From positions 1-29,435 of the forward strand of contig CAYYQX010000008.1 in the NCBI GenBank assembly GCA_964473455.1: a DNA stretch of 29,435 bases, read 5' to 3'. The stretch comes from JALELF01 sp964473455 (lineage in GTDB: Bacteria > Bacillota_I > Bacilli_A > RF39 > UBA660). The notes beneath the pieces were generated by a model, which had not been told where the DNA came from, did not search any database, and saw only the letters and a program-made list of their open reading frames with translations. The position numbers and the translations under genes are program-made. The first letter of the stretch is position 1, and each line of letters starts with the position of its first letter. Shown piece after piece: positions 21,349 through 29,435 of the stretch.

Positions 21349-24300
21349 ATGAATAAAAAAATAATTATTGGAATTGTTGCTGTCGTTCTAGTTTTCTTAG
21401 GCATTTTTACATTTGCCTTACCAAACGAAGAAGAAGTAACAGATGTAACAGCGCCTGTTGTTACATTAAATGGCGATGCCGTACAATACTTGGAGTTAGG
21501 AGAAACCTATACTGAACTAGGTTCAACAGTTGTAGATGATGTTGATACATTGACTGCTGTTGTTACAGGAACAGTAAATACAAGAATTGCTGGAAAATAT
21601 GAACTAACTTATACGGCAACAGATAGTTCAGGTAAGACAGATACTGAAACAAGAACAGTATATGTTAGACCAACCATAACAGCTCCTGCAAATTACGTTC
21701 ATACTGTAGGAAATGCTTATGCTGCTCCAAGAGGAACAGTATTGACAAATTTAGATGAAGCTGCAGTAGAACTTGCTTCTGATAATGAAGCTAGTGTTTT
21801 ATTAAACACACCAGGTGTTTATACACTAAGGTTTAATTATGTAACTGAAGATGGGGCAAGAGCTTTAGAAAAAACTTTTACTGTAACTGTAGTAGATAGA
21901 ACAGCGCCAGTTGTAACACTAAACGGGGAAGCTGAAGTATTTATTACTATTGGTGAAGAATATGAAGAATTAGGTTCAACAGTTGTAGATAATGTTAATA
22001 CATTAACGGCTGTTATTACAGGAACAGTAAATAATAGAGTTTCTGGGACATATGAATTAACTTATACCGCAACAGATGGTTCAGGTAACAGTTCATTTGT
22101 TACAAGAACTGTTTATGTTAGACCACTTATTACCGCACCAGCTGATTATACTCATAGTGTAGGAGACGTTTATACTGCTCCAAAAGGAACGGTAGTAGTT
22201 GATTTAGATGGAGGCACAATAGTCTTAACATCTGATAATGAAAGTGATGTCTTAGTAAATACTTTAGGAGAATATATATTAAGATTTAACTATACTTATT
22301 TAGGAATAGAAGCTTTAGAAAAGACTTCTAAAGTAACGGTAGTAGATACGACAGCTCCTGTTGTTACATTAAATGGTGAAGATGTACAGTATTTAGAATT
22401 AGGAGAAACCTATACTGAATTAGGTTCAACAGTTGTAGATGATGTTGATACATTAACTGCTGTTGTTACAGGAACAGTAAATATAAGAGTTTCTGGAACA
22501 TATGAATTAACTTATACCGCAACAGATGGTTCAGGTAATAGTTCGTTTGTTACAAGAACTGTTTATGTTAGACCACTTATTACCGCACCAGCTGATTATA
22601 CACATAACGTGGGAGATGCTTATACTGCTCCAAAAGGAACAGTAGTAGTTGATTTAGATGGAGGCACAATTGTCTTAACATCTGACAATGAAAGCGATGT
22701 ATTAGTAAATACTTTAGGAGAATATACACTAAGATTTAACTATACTTATTTAGGTATAGAAGCTCTAGAAAAAACATCTAAAGTAACAGTAGTAGATACA
22801 ACAGCTCCAGTTGTTACATTTAGTCCAGAAGGAAATGATACAGCAGCGCAAAGTTATAGTACTGTTGTAGCGGTAACTGATAATGTTGCCGTAAATGAAA
22901 GCAGCTTTAAGTATTTATGGAATAAAGCACCAGATACTACACCAAGTGTTTCAGCTTTCGTTACTTCATTTACAAATGGATCAACAATCAATACACCAAA
23001 TGGTAAAAGTGGTGGATATTATCTTTGGGTATATGTTGAGGATATGGAAGGTAATTATAATATTACTAGAAGTGAAAGATTTAGGCTTGACAACAATAAC
23101 CCTGATTTAGTATCAATTGTTTATACACCAAATACATTAACAAATGGAAATGTTTTAGTTACTTTAACAGTTAATGAAAAAATAAACCCTATTAGCGGTT
23201 GGACAAAAGTAACTAATAAAATATATCAAAAAGAATATAGTTTAAATATTGATGAAGATGTAGCTTTTTCAGATTTATCTGGAAACATCAATACAGCTAA
23301 TGTGTTAATTGATTGGATAGATAAAGTAAGTCCAACAGGAACGTTTGGTTATAGTACGACAACTCCGACAAACGGAACAGTAGTTGCAACCTTAACTCCT
23401 AGTGAGAATGTAACTGTTACAAATAACGGTGGTAGTTTCACTTATGAATTTACAACAAACGGAAGCTTTACTTTTGAATTAGTAGATGATGCTGGAAATG
23501 TTGGAACAGCTGTTGCAACTGTTGCTAATATAGATCAAGAAGCACCAGTATTAAATGTTAAAACAACCTCAATTGGTAATGCTAGCAGTAAATTGTTTAG
23601 TAGCATTAGTTTAAATTTTACAGACAATTTAGAACTTGGATATATTAATTTAAATGGAACAGTTACTAATTTATCCGGAACATCTTTTGATGTTGATAAT
23701 GTTTCAAGTGGATATGGCTTAGTTGAAGGAGCTAATTCAATTACGCTATATGATGAAGCAGGGAATAGTGTTACTTATGAATTTACAGTTGATGTTACAA
23801 AGCCAGTTGTCGCTGTTAATTTAAATAGATTAACTTGGATTACAAGTGGTTCAGTAGTAAGTAAACTTCAAGTGCCAGAATATAGGGCAACAGATTTACA
23901 CTTAGACAGTGTTAAAATCTATAATTCAATGAATAGTGTAGTAAGTCAAGTATTAGGCTTAACAGTAACTACAAGATATGCTAAATTCACTCATTTGGGT
24001 GATGGCGTATATACAATAGTTGCTTATGATAAAGCAGGTAACGCATCAGACGTGTTTACAGTTACTATGGATAATGTTAACCCAGTATTAGTTCTAGATA
24101 ATCATGACTTAGGATATATATCTACAAGTTCATTTGATGTAACTGGAACAGTAAATGATTTAAATTTACAAGAATATAAATATCAATTGTTAGATGCAAG
24201 TAAAAATGAAGTAGGTTCTTCTATTCAAGGTGGAACTACTAATGTAATTGGAACTTTATTTACAGTTGATGCTTCTAGTTTGACAGATGGTGTTTACTGG

Positions 24301-25818
24301 GTTCGTGTTTGGGCAATAGACAAAGCAGGAAACCAAACAGGAGACTTGACTGATACTTATCTTATAAGATTTATTATAGATAAGAATGCTCCAACAATTG
24401 TAGTAAAAGATACTTCAGTTGGAAGTAGCACTTATAAAGTTTATAGTAATATTAGCTTTGAAATTAGTGATGTGATGGGGCTTAGTTATGCAGAGTTAAA
24501 TGGTACAAATACAGTCCTATCTGGAACATCTACTAGTCTTGACAACGTAATTCCAGGATCATTTGGAGCAGTTGAAGGAGCTAACACTTTAGTTGTTTAT
24601 GATATTTATGGAAATAGTGTGACATATAATTTCACGCTAGATATTACTAATCCAGAAGTAGTAGTAAGAGAAGGATCAACAATAATTACAACAGGAACAT
24701 ATGTTGATTTAGTAAATAATATTGGTATTCAAATAAAAGATAATAATATCGGCAAAATATATATTAATGGTATTGAATATCCTCAATATTTTGGTGCTGG
24801 ATATTATGGAATTAATTGGATAATAAATAGATATAATACTTTAGAAACTTTTGTTTTAGTTGCTTATGACAAAGCAGGGAATGTATCAAGTAATTTTACA
24901 ATTAAAGTTGATAGAACAAAACCTGTTTTAACAATTAAAGATTCTTCAATTGGAAGTACATTTTATAAAGTATATAAAGAAGTAAGCTTTAAATTAAGTG
25001 ATAATAGAAGTATTGATTACTTAACATTAAATGGAGTTTTAAAAGATGTTACTGACAGTCAATGGGGAGACTTAAATAATGTTAAGCCAGGATTATATGG
25101 CGCAGTAGAGGGAACAAACACTTTAATTTTATATGATATTTATGGAAACAGTACAACATATGAATTTACTTTGGATACAGGGTTTCTATATTACAGTAAT
25201 TTCAACAGTGTGAATGTTTCTAGTACTAATGTAGATGGTGCGTGGTATGTTGATAGATATGCACCAAATGGATTTAGTTCAAGTAATTTTGGTGGAAATA
25301 ATGTGTTATTGCACTCTATTAACGCTACAGATTCAGCACTAACAAGACCTTCAAGTTATTCAAGTGCATTCTATAACACTCAAGGTAGAAAATTCAATAC
25401 GGATGGAGCTACAGAATTTACAATTCAGTTGTATATTCCAAGTTCTTGGGCAAGTACAACAGCTCGTTTAGCTGGTATTTGGGGAGTTGGATTTGATGAA
25501 ACAAATTCTATCTCATCTTACCCAATATTAGAGTTTGCTACTATTGATGGTTATGCACAGTTTAGAATATATGACTTTATGTTAGGACAATATATTAATA
25601 TAGGTTTACCTTCAGGATTTGCTTATGATCAATGGTATACTTTAAATATTAAGTTAGATACTAGTACCAATACATTTGTATTTTCTGTAAATGATTTAAG
25701 TTATACATTTACAGCTAATGATACAAAATCAATGGATGAAATAATCCTTCAAGGTTACAACACAACAACAGGTACTACATATAACATATATTGGGATAAT
25801 TTAATGATTAAAGAATAG
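21349..25818 (+). CDS. Giant Ig-like repeat surface protein with C-terminal lectin-like domain
   Basis: 1489 aa. One N-terminal hydrophobic segment (about 4-25), either a membrane anchor or a signal peptide; no lipobox Cys and no LPXTG. Residues 34-484 hold three units of 150-151 aa, each a DUF5011-like Ig domain (TAPVVTLNGE ... YELTYTATDGSG) plus a second beta domain (ITAPADYTHSVGD ... LRFNYTYLG). Residues 485-735 hold further Ig-like domains. A second repeat type (DTSVGSSTYKVYSNISF ... VEGANTLVVYDIYGNSVTY) occurs at about 735-815, 1018-1098 and 1198-1276. Residues about 1280-1489 resemble a concanavalin/LamG-type jelly roll (WYTLNIKLDTSTNTFVFSV). I see no cysteine. Likely an adhesin or matrix protein. 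Start chosen after AAAAAAGGAGAG; an upstream in-frame ATG-like start at 21304 overlaps the terminator. Confidence 0.88.
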   Translation: MNKKIIIGIVAVVLVFLGIFTFALPNEEEVTDVTAPVVTLNGDAVQYLELGETYTELGSTVVDDVDTLTAVVTGTVNTRIAGKYELTYTATDSSGKTDTETRTVYVRPTITAPANYVHTVGNAYAAPRGTVLTNLDEAAVELASDNEASVLLNTPGVYTLRFNYVTEDGARALEKTFTVTVVDRTAPVVTLNGEAEVFITIGEEYEELGSTVVDNVNTLTAVITGTVNNRVSGTYELTYTATDGSGNSSFVTRTVYVRPLITAPADYTHSVGDVYTAPKGTVVVDLDGGTIVLTSDNESDVLVNTLGEYILRFNYTYLGIEALEKTSKVTVVDTTAPVVTLNGEDVQYLELGETYTELGSTVVDDVDTLTAVVTGTVNIRVSGTYELTYTATDGSGNSSFVTRTVYVRPLITAPADYTHNVGDAYTAPKGTVVVDLDGGTIVLTSDNESDVLVNTLGEYTLRFNYTYLGIEALEKTSKVTVVDTTAPVVTFSPEGNDTAAQSYSTVVAVTDNVAVNESSFKYLWNKAPDTTPSVSAFVTSFTNGSTINTPNGKSGGYYLWVYVEDMEGNYNITRSERFRLDNNNPDLVSIVYTPNTLTNGNVLVTLTVNEKINPISGWTKVTNKIYQKEYSLNIDEDVAFSDLSGNINTANVLIDWIDKVSPTGTFGYSTTTPTNGTVVATLTPSENVTVTNNGGSFTYEFTTNGSFTFELVDDAGNVGTAVATVANIDQEAPVLNVKTTSIGNASSKLFSSISLNFTDNLELGYINLNGTVTNLSGTSFDVDNVSSGYGLVEGANSITLYDEAGNSVTYEFTVDVTKPVVAVNLNRLTWITSGSVVSKLQVPEYRATDLHLDSVKIYNSMNSVVSQVLGLTVTTRYAKFTHLGDGVYTIVAYDKAGNASDVFTVTMDNVNPVLVLDNHDLGYISTSSFDVTGTVNDLNLQEYKYQLLDASKNEVGSSIQGGTTNVIGTLFTVDASSLTDGVYWVRVWAIDKAGNQTGDLTDTYLIRFIIDKNAPTIVVKDTSVGSSTYKVYSNISFEISDVMGLSYAELNGTNTVLSGTSTSLDNVIPGSFGAVEGANTLVVYDIYGNSVTYNFTLDITNPEVVVREGSTIITTGTYVDLVNNIGIQIKDNNIGKIYINGIEYPQYFGAGYYGINWIINRYNTLETFVLVAYDKAGNVSSNFTIKVDRTKPVLTIKDSSIGSTFYKVYKEVSFKLSDNRSIDYLTLNGVLKDVTDSQWGDLNNVKPGLYGAVEGTNTLILYDIYGNSTTYEFTLDTGFLYYSNFNSVNVSSTNVDGAWYVDRYAPNGFSSSNFGGNNVLLHSINATDSALTRPSSYSSAFYNTQGRKFNTDGATEFTIQLYIPSSWASTTARLAGIWGVGFDETNSISSYPILEFATIDGYAQFRIYDFMLGQYINIGLPSGFAYDQWYTLNIKLDTSTNTFVFSVNDLSYTFTANDTKSMDEIILQGYNTTTGTTYNIYWDNLMIKE
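21448..22800 (+). repeat. Three tandem coding repeats of 450-453 bp
   Basis: Units begin at 21448, 21901 and 22351 (each at the codons for TAPVV) and end at 22800. Units 2 and 3 are nearly identical in their second half; units 1 and 3 are close in their first half. The reading frame is kept throughout. Confidence 0.9.
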
Positions 25819-25840
25819 AGTTGAAAAACTCTTTTTCTTT
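25817..25840 (+). terminator. Terminator of the giant surface protein gene
   Basis: AGAGTT, loop GAAA, AACTCT (25827-25832), then TTTTCTTT. Its left arm includes part of the TAG stop. Confidence 0.8.
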
Positions 25841-25890
25841 ACTTTTAAAGCTATTAGTGATATTATTTTAATAGTAAAGGGAGTGTTTGT

Positions 25891-26283
25891 ATGGCATTTA
25901 TTAAGTTTAAACCGATCGCAACACAATTTCGTTTTTTTCAAATGGTAGAGAGTAAAGATTTAGAAGAAGAAGTTCTAAGATATGTTGATCCTAATGAGAA
26001 AATAATTTTGGCAGTTAAATCTAAAAGAGATTATGGTATTTTTACTGATAAGCGTTTAGTTTTGATTGATAAAAAAGGGATTAGAGGTTTTAGAGAGTCT
26101 ATATATGCAATAAAGTATGACAATATAACAACATATATATTAAACATTCATAATTTCGATTCGACAATTGAAATGATTACTAATGGTGCGCATAAATTAA
26201 AGGTTAGTTTGTTAAAGCCAATACCTTTGGATACAGTTTATGTTATTTATGAATATTTAACTAATTATATAATAAAAAGCTAA
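25891..26283 (+). CDS. Bacterial PH-domain protein
   Basis: 130 aa. The central part, EKIILAVKSKRDYGIFTDKRLVLIDKKGIRGFRESIYAIKYDNITTY written in two stretches (about 36-55 and 56-82), has the strand pattern and the TDKRL-x-x-ID signature of bacterial PH (bPH/YdjZ-YvbH-like) domains. No membrane segment. The function of such stand-alone domains is mostly unknown; many form ring oligomers. Monocistronic, with an extended -10 TGATATTAT near 25858 and RBS AAAGGGAG. The next feature is a tRNA gene. Confidence 0.75.
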   Translation: MAFIKFKPIATQFRFFQMVESKDLEEEVLRYVDPNEKIILAVKSKRDYGIFTDKRLVLIDKKGIRGFRESIYAIKYDNITTYILNIHNFDSTIEMITNGAHKLKVSLLKPIPLDTVYVIYEYLTNYIIKS

Positions 26284-26292
26284 GTATAAACG

Positions 26293-26321
26293 TTGACAAT
26301 TTTATCTATATTTGCTATTAT
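26293..26321 (+). promoter_or_regulatory. tRNA-His promoter
   Basis: TTGACA (26293-26298), 17-nt spacer, TATTAT (26316-26321), with the tRNA 5' end 12 nt downstream. Confidence 0.8.
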
Positions 26322-26332
26322 TTATAAGTCAT

Positions 26333-26409
26333 GGCGGATATGGTGAAGGGGTTAACACGGTAGATTGTGGTTCTATTATTCGTGGGTTCAAGTCCCACTA
26401 TCCGTCCCA
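26333..26409 (+). tRNA. tRNA-His (anticodon GTG), with encoded CCA
   Basis: 77 nt. The extra G at -1 (26333) pairs with C73, as tRNA-His requires. Acceptor GCGGATA pairs with TATCCGT; anticodon loop TTGTGGT with GTG at 26367-26369; T-arm GTGGG-TTCAAGT-CCCAC; CCA encoded at 26407-26409. Own promoter and terminator: a single-gene transcript. Confidence 0.95.
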
Positions 26410-26419
26410 TGAAGATAGT

Positions 26420-26453
26420 AAACGAATTTCAATTTGAAGTTCGTTTTCTTTTT
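26420..26453 (+). terminator. tRNA-His terminator
   Basis: AAACGAAT-TTCA pairs with TGAA-GTTCGTTT around a small loop, followed by TCTTTTT. Confidence 0.85.
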
Positions 26454-26489
26454 ATCAAAAATATTATATAATTATATCAGGTGATAAAA

Positions 26490-27146
26490 ATGAAAATAAC
26501 TAAATATCCACAATCTTGTTTAATGGTTGAAACACAAAGAGGAAAAATATTAGTTGATCCAGGAATATTAAAGTACAAAGAAGAGTATTTTAATAAGTGG
26601 AATCAAGCTGATATTGTATTATTAACTCATTGGCATAGTGACCATGTTAATTATGAAGTTCTTAAAAAGATGAAGGCAGAAATTTATTCTACGTTAGAAG
26701 TTCAAAAACATTATCCTGACTTGAAAATTAATATAATTAGCGAAAAAGATGATTTAGCTTTGGACTATATGTCAGTATATGTAACAAAAGCTATTCACGG
26801 ATATAATCCCAATTTAAAGGGGAAAGAGGTTTTGGAAAATGTTGGCTACATTATAAACGATGCCCCTGGAAAAAATGATAAAAAACTTTATGTAACTAGT
26901 GATACAATATGTTTTGAAACTCATGTTTTAGCAGATATTATTGCGTTGCCTGTAACAGGACACGGATTAACAATGTCTAGCTATGAAGCTGCTTTGTTTG
27001 CACAAGAGCTAAATGCTAAGCTTGTATTACCGATTCATATGGATAATGAAATGTATCCAACAGATATGGATTATATGAAAAAGAACTTTGAAAAATTTGG
27101 AATTAATTATAAAGTTTTAGAAATTGAAGAAAGTATTGAGATATAA
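26490..27146 (+). CDS. UlaG-like metallo-beta-lactamase-fold hydrolase
   Basis: 218 aa. The metal motif is THWHSDH: H47, H49, D51 and H52; H103 (AIHGYN), D in VTSDT and H in LPIHMDN complete the usual set for two metals. Short and compact, like UlaG/YtkL-type metal-dependent hydrolases that act on sugar-lactone phosphates or other small esters; the substrate is unknown. Start at 26490 after CAGGTGAT; a GTG at 26481 lies inside that site. A TATAAT-like box stands just upstream, so the 5' UTR is very short. Monocistronic. Confidence 0.85.
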   Translation: MKITKYPQSCLMVETQRGKILVDPGILKYKEEYFNKWNQADIVLLTHWHSDHVNYEVLKKMKAEIYSTLEVQKHYPDLKINIISEKDDLALDYMSVYVTKAIHGYNPNLKGKEVLENVGYIINDAPGKNDKKLYVTSDTICFETHVLADIIALPVTGHGLTMSSYEAALFAQELNAKLVLPIHMDNEMYPTDMDYMKKNFEKFGINYKVLEIEESIEI

Positions 27147-27181
27147 AATGTGTTTTACCTGTTGAAATATTGTCTAATTAA

Positions 27182-27213
27182 TCGGACTTTAAAAAAGAAG
27201 TTCGGTTTTTCTT
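27182..27213 (+). terminator. Terminator of the UlaG-like gene
   Basis: TCGGACTT (27182-27189) pairs, with two G-T pairs, with AAGTTCGG (27198-27205), followed by TTTTTC. Confidence 0.7.
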
Positions 27214-27249
27214 TTATATATAGTATAATTTAATTAGGTGATGATTACT

Positions 27250-27699
27250 ATGAAACTAATTAAAGTTGAAAATACAAATAGTGATTTTATTAGTCTGTGT
27301 AAAAAGTTAGACGATATACATAACGAAGTAGTTGCAGAACAACGTATGCCTGGTGCTAGTTGTTGTGTAGAAAACGAAATATACACTAACGTGTATATTA
27401 TGTATGATGGTGAAGAACCAGTTGGCTGTATTGCTTCTACTGATGTTAATAATAAAGAAGTAGAAATTGGCCGCGTTTATGTTTGCAAAGAGTATAGAAA
27501 CCAAGGAATCGCAACTAAATTGCTTGAGAAGGTTGAAAAAATCGCAAAAAACAACGGAGCAAAATATTTAATTTTAGATACTTATGAAAGATTAGTAGGC
27601 GCTGTTAATTTATATAAGAAAATGGGATTTAAAATGGTGCCTACATTTGAAAGCTTAAAAAACTCCCCATTTTCAATATGTATGTCTAAAAAAATATAA
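27250..27699 (+). CDS. GNAT-family N-acetyltransferase
   Basis: 149 aa. Acetyl-CoA motif A is visible as IGRVYVCKEYRNQGIATKLL (Q/R-x-x-G-x-A at about 82-92), then helix and strand (GAKYLILDTYERLVGAVNLY) and motif B with YKKMGFK, as in GNAT enzymes. The substrate cannot be predicted. Start at 27250 follows AGGTGATG; an earlier ATG at 27241 is part of that site. A TATAAT (27223-27228) lies 8 nt before the ribosome site. The next gene, 42 nt on, is another GNAT with its own similar leader. Confidence 0.87.
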   Translation: MKLIKVENTNSDFISLCKKLDDIHNEVVAEQRMPGASCCVENEIYTNVYIMYDGEEPVGCIASTDVNNKEVEIGRVYVCKEYRNQGIATKLLEKVEKIAKNNGAKYLILDTYERLVGAVNLYKKMGFKMVPTFESLKNSPFSICMSKKI

Positions 27700-27741
27700 T
27701 ATTTCTATCAAAAATGATATATAATTCAGTTAGGTGATGAA

Positions 27742-28215
27742 ATGAAAGCTATAATAATTAGAAAAGCCACTATGGAAGATTTAAGTTCTATTCAGAATCT
27801 TAACCAACAGTTATTTATATATGAAGTAACTACTTTTAAAGATGAAAGTCTTGATATAAATTGGCCATATAAGGAAAGTGGAATTGTTTATTTTAAAAGA
27901 CAAATTGAAAGAGAACTATTATTGGTTGCAGAAGTTAGTAATCAAATTGTCGGATACATTTCATGGTATAATTATATAGATTTGGCATATAAAGATGAAA
28001 AGCATGTAGAATTAGATAATATTTTTGTTTTAGAAGAATATAGAAAAATGGGAATCGGAACAAAATTATTTGAAGCATTAAAAACAAAATGTAAAGAAGA
28101 TAATATTGATTATATTGTGGCCTCAACAAATTTTAAAAACACAAATGCGATATCATTTTACGAAAAAAACAATTTTGAAAAACAAATAATTACTTTAAAA
28201 CAAAAAATAGAATAA
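27742..28215 (+). CDS. GNAT-family N-acetyltransferase (second)
   Basis: 157 aa. N-terminal IIIRKATMEDLSSIQNLNQQ (the typical RxAtxxD start), then ELDNIFVLEEYRKMGIGTKL (acetyl-CoA loop R-x-x-G-I-G from about residue 100), and NTNAISFYEKNNF near the C-terminus (the usual N-x-x-A-x-x-F/LYxKxGF). Active-site features are normal. The substrate is unknown. Not close to its neighbour in sequence, so probably not a recent duplicate. RBS AGGTGATGA and a TATATAAT box in a short leader. Confidence 0.9.
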   Translation: MKAIIIRKATMEDLSSIQNLNQQLFIYEVTTFKDESLDINWPYKESGIVYFKRQIERELLLVAEVSNQIVGYISWYNYIDLAYKDEKHVELDNIFVLEEYRKMGIGTKLFEALKTKCKEDNIDYIVASTNFKNTNAISFYEKNNFEKQIITLKQKIE

Positions 28216-28230
28216 CTCTGTTATAATAAT
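28210..28230 (+). promoter_or_regulatory. Extended -10 promoter of the 211-aa gene
   Basis: TGTTATAAT (TGn plus TATAAT) in the gap after the second GNAT gene, about 20-30 nt before the ATG at 28250. Confidence 0.5.
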
Positions 28231-28249
28231 TAGTATCCAGGGGGAAAAT

Positions 28250-28885
28250 ATGATAACAATAACAAAAGAAGGCCCAATAGAATATCCAGATATCAGAATA
28301 TCAGATGGTGAAAAATCTTTTATTATTGCGAGAAGTTTCACGCCAGATTTATGTTGGATACCTGATTTTCACCCATTAAATGATACTGAAGATATAATAT
28401 TTGTTATTCATGAAAACGACGGAGAAGTATATCATCTGTTTGAGACATTATATAATGATATAATTACTGGTAATGTTTTCCCATTAGAGAAAGAGGATAT
28501 TCAAAACAAAACAGAAAAAGAAGTAAAAATAATAAAAGAAAAAAAAGCAGAATGGAGAAAAGAACACCAAAAAATTGCTAAAGAAAGAGAGTTAGTAAAA
28601 GATGGCATTATCTTTTGGCATAGTGATGATCATGATCCTTTTGAAACCGCAGCTGTTTTAAAAATAGAGAAACTTGAAAAAGAAATAATAATAACTTTTA
28701 TTAAAAACAAGGAAAATGAAGATTTTCCACAAAGTTGGCCAACATACGCTATTCGAATTTGTGAAAGCGGAAGTTTATATGGAAACTTTTTTTGCCCATT
28801 TGTTAGACTGCATCGAGAATTACAAAAGCTTGAATTTTCTTTTACCAATGAAACACCATCGTACCAAAAAACTCACAAAAAGTAG
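28250..28885 (+). CDS. Unknown 211-aa protein
   Basis: Not recognised. Predicted cytoplasmic, with no membrane segment. The N-terminal part is beta-rich (ITITKEGPIEYPDIRIS), followed by IARSFTPDLCWIPDFHPLN, a long charged helix or coil (about 85-122, KEDIQNKTEKEVKIIKEKK), and a C-terminal beta region. Histidines and acids cluster in WHSDDHDPFE (about 124-133), which could bind metal but matches no motif I know. RBS AGGGGGAAA. The Nudix gene follows in 35 nt, so the two may be cotranscribed. Confidence 0.65.
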   Translation: MITITKEGPIEYPDIRISDGEKSFIIARSFTPDLCWIPDFHPLNDTEDIIFVIHENDGEVYHLFETLYNDIITGNVFPLEKEDIQNKTEKEVKIIKEKKAEWRKEHQKIAKERELVKDGIIFWHSDDHDPFETAAVLKIEKLEKEIIITFIKNKENEDFPQSWPTYAIRICESGSLYGNFFCPFVRLHRELQKLEFSFTNETPSYQKTHKK

Positions 28886-28920
28886 TATACAATTATTAAA
28901 TTAATATAAGGAGAACTAAC

Positions 28921-29435
28921 ATGGAATATTTAGATATATATACAGAAGAAGGAAATTATATAGGTAAAGAACTAAGAAAAACAGTTCATGAAAATGCTCT
29001 TTGGCATAAAACTGTTCACTGTTGGCTTTATGATTCAAAAGGAAATGTATATTTTCAAATTAGAAAAGATGAAAAGAAACTATACACAACTGCGTCAGGT
29101 CATGTATCTGCTGGAGAAAGTGTCAATGAAGCATTTGATAGAGAAATAAATGAAGAAATAGGAATAGATACTAGTAATTTAATTAAAGAACAAATAGAAA
29201 TAGTGTTTTTTAGAATGAATAGAGAAAATAAGGACGGGAGTATATTTAAAGATAGAGCTTTTGCCAACATTTTTATATGTCGTTTTGATGAACCTATAGA
29301 AAAATTCAAGTTTGATTTAAATGAAATTGATGGGTTAGTAAAAGTAAACGCTAAAGAAGCTTTTGATTTACTTAGATTAGAAAATGGTAAAATTAAAGGA
29401 ACTATAATTGAAATGAAAGACGATGTAGTAGTTGA
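28921..29435 (+). CDS. Nudix hydrolase, 3' end outside window
   Basis: 171 residues visible, open at the window end. A complete Nudix box stands at residues 60-82: G60, x5, E66, x7, R74-E75-I-N-E78-E79-I-G81-I. The upstream ALWHKTVHCWLYDSKGNVYF-QIR segment resembles the isopentenyl-diphosphate-isomerase-like Nudix group (often annotated as YfcD-type), in which hydrolysis of a nucleoside-diphosphate derivative is assumed. The start follows AAGGAGAACTAAC. The partner substrate is unknown. Confidence 0.9.
   Translation, partial: MEYLDIYTEEGNYIGKELRKTVHENALWHKTVHCWLYDSKGNVYFQIRKDEKKLYTTASGHVSAGESVNEAFDREINEEIGIDTSNLIKEQIEIVFFRMNRENKDGSIFKDRAFANIFICRFDEPIEKFKFDLNEIDGLVKVNAKEAFDLLRLENGKIKGTIIEMKDDVVV

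Noticed and set aside
21448..22800. CRISPR-like or noncoding tandem repeat
   Set aside because: The repeats are 450 bp, in frame and coding for Ig-like domains; no short repeats with unique spacers.
22895..23110. Extra + strand frame inside the giant surface protein gene
   Set aside because: Shadow frame within a continuous 1489-codon gene; no ribosome site.
1..29435. TGA read as tryptophan (Mycoplasma code)
   Set aside because: Several genes end at TGA exactly at operon junctions, and Trp is encoded by TGG throughout.

Overview
The window is a 29.4-kb piece of a very AT-rich genome. Genes are tightly packed with strong Shine-Dalgarno sites. TGA is used as a stop (ends of the 2488, 11622 and 13458 genes) and TGG as Trp, so the Mycoplasma/Spiroplasma code is excluded. 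MraZ, RsmH, a PASTA-type PBP, YqeG/YqeH, Prp with a pre-L27 leader, and a two-gene SUF system together suggest a walled, reduced-genome Bacillota of the Bacilli (RF39/Erysipelotrichales-like uncultured gut lineages). The lineage is an inference; no rRNA is present.

Left accessory region (1-3293). A partial alpha/alpha-toroid (terpenoid-cyclase-like) gene runs in from the left. It is followed by an inverted repeat and the 3' half of a tRNA-Lys(TTT) gene without its 5' half, which looks like an attachment-site scar. Then come a C-terminally truncated KilA-N gene whose promoter carries a LexA-type box, an unknown 283-aa gene, and an unknown two-gene operon. The same 24-nt terminator hairpin stands after the tRNA scar and after the 283-aa gene.

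Core region (3331-8254). yqeG-yqeH and a HELLH-motif protein lead into a separately promoted rplU-prp-rpmA operon with an L21-type leader; L27 carries the N-terminal extension that Prp removes. A minimal SUF module (sufC plus one SufB/SufD-like scaffold) follows, with a perfect palindrome in its promoter.

Envelope region (8300-16324). This holds a small membrane protein with an extracytoplasmic Cys cluster, a short pseudopilin, a convergent YtqA-type radical SAM gene, a divergent YfcC-like transporter, and then an apparent operon: YgjP-like metallopeptidase, coiled-coil M23 peptidase, a divergent ApbE-like protein, and a 635-aa pseudopilin with two tandem beta-rich modules.

Division cluster (16407-21142). 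mraZ-rsmH-ftsL-ftsI(PASTA)-orf122-lepB lies behind a textbook MraZ operator of four AGTGG boxes at exact 10-bp spacing. The cluster is short: mraY and murD do not follow ftsI.

Surface protein (21158-25840). A promoter, an 11-codon ORF and a strong terminator precede a 1489-aa Ig-like repeat protein, with no clear promoter in between; attenuation or a separate small RNA is possible. The first three 150-aa repeats show mosaic (gene-conversion-like) descent.

Right end (25891-29435). A PH-domain protein, tRNA-His, a UlaG-like metallo-hydrolase, two GNAT acetyltransferases, an unknown 211-aa protein and a partial Nudix hydrolase. Several have short promoter-RBS cassettes of one recurring design. 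I see no transposase, integrase, CRISPR array or complete prophage. The most promising leads are the tRNA scar with its LexA-box KilA-N neighbour, the leader with micro-ORF before the giant surface protein, and the operon with the giant pseudopilin and ApbE-like protein.
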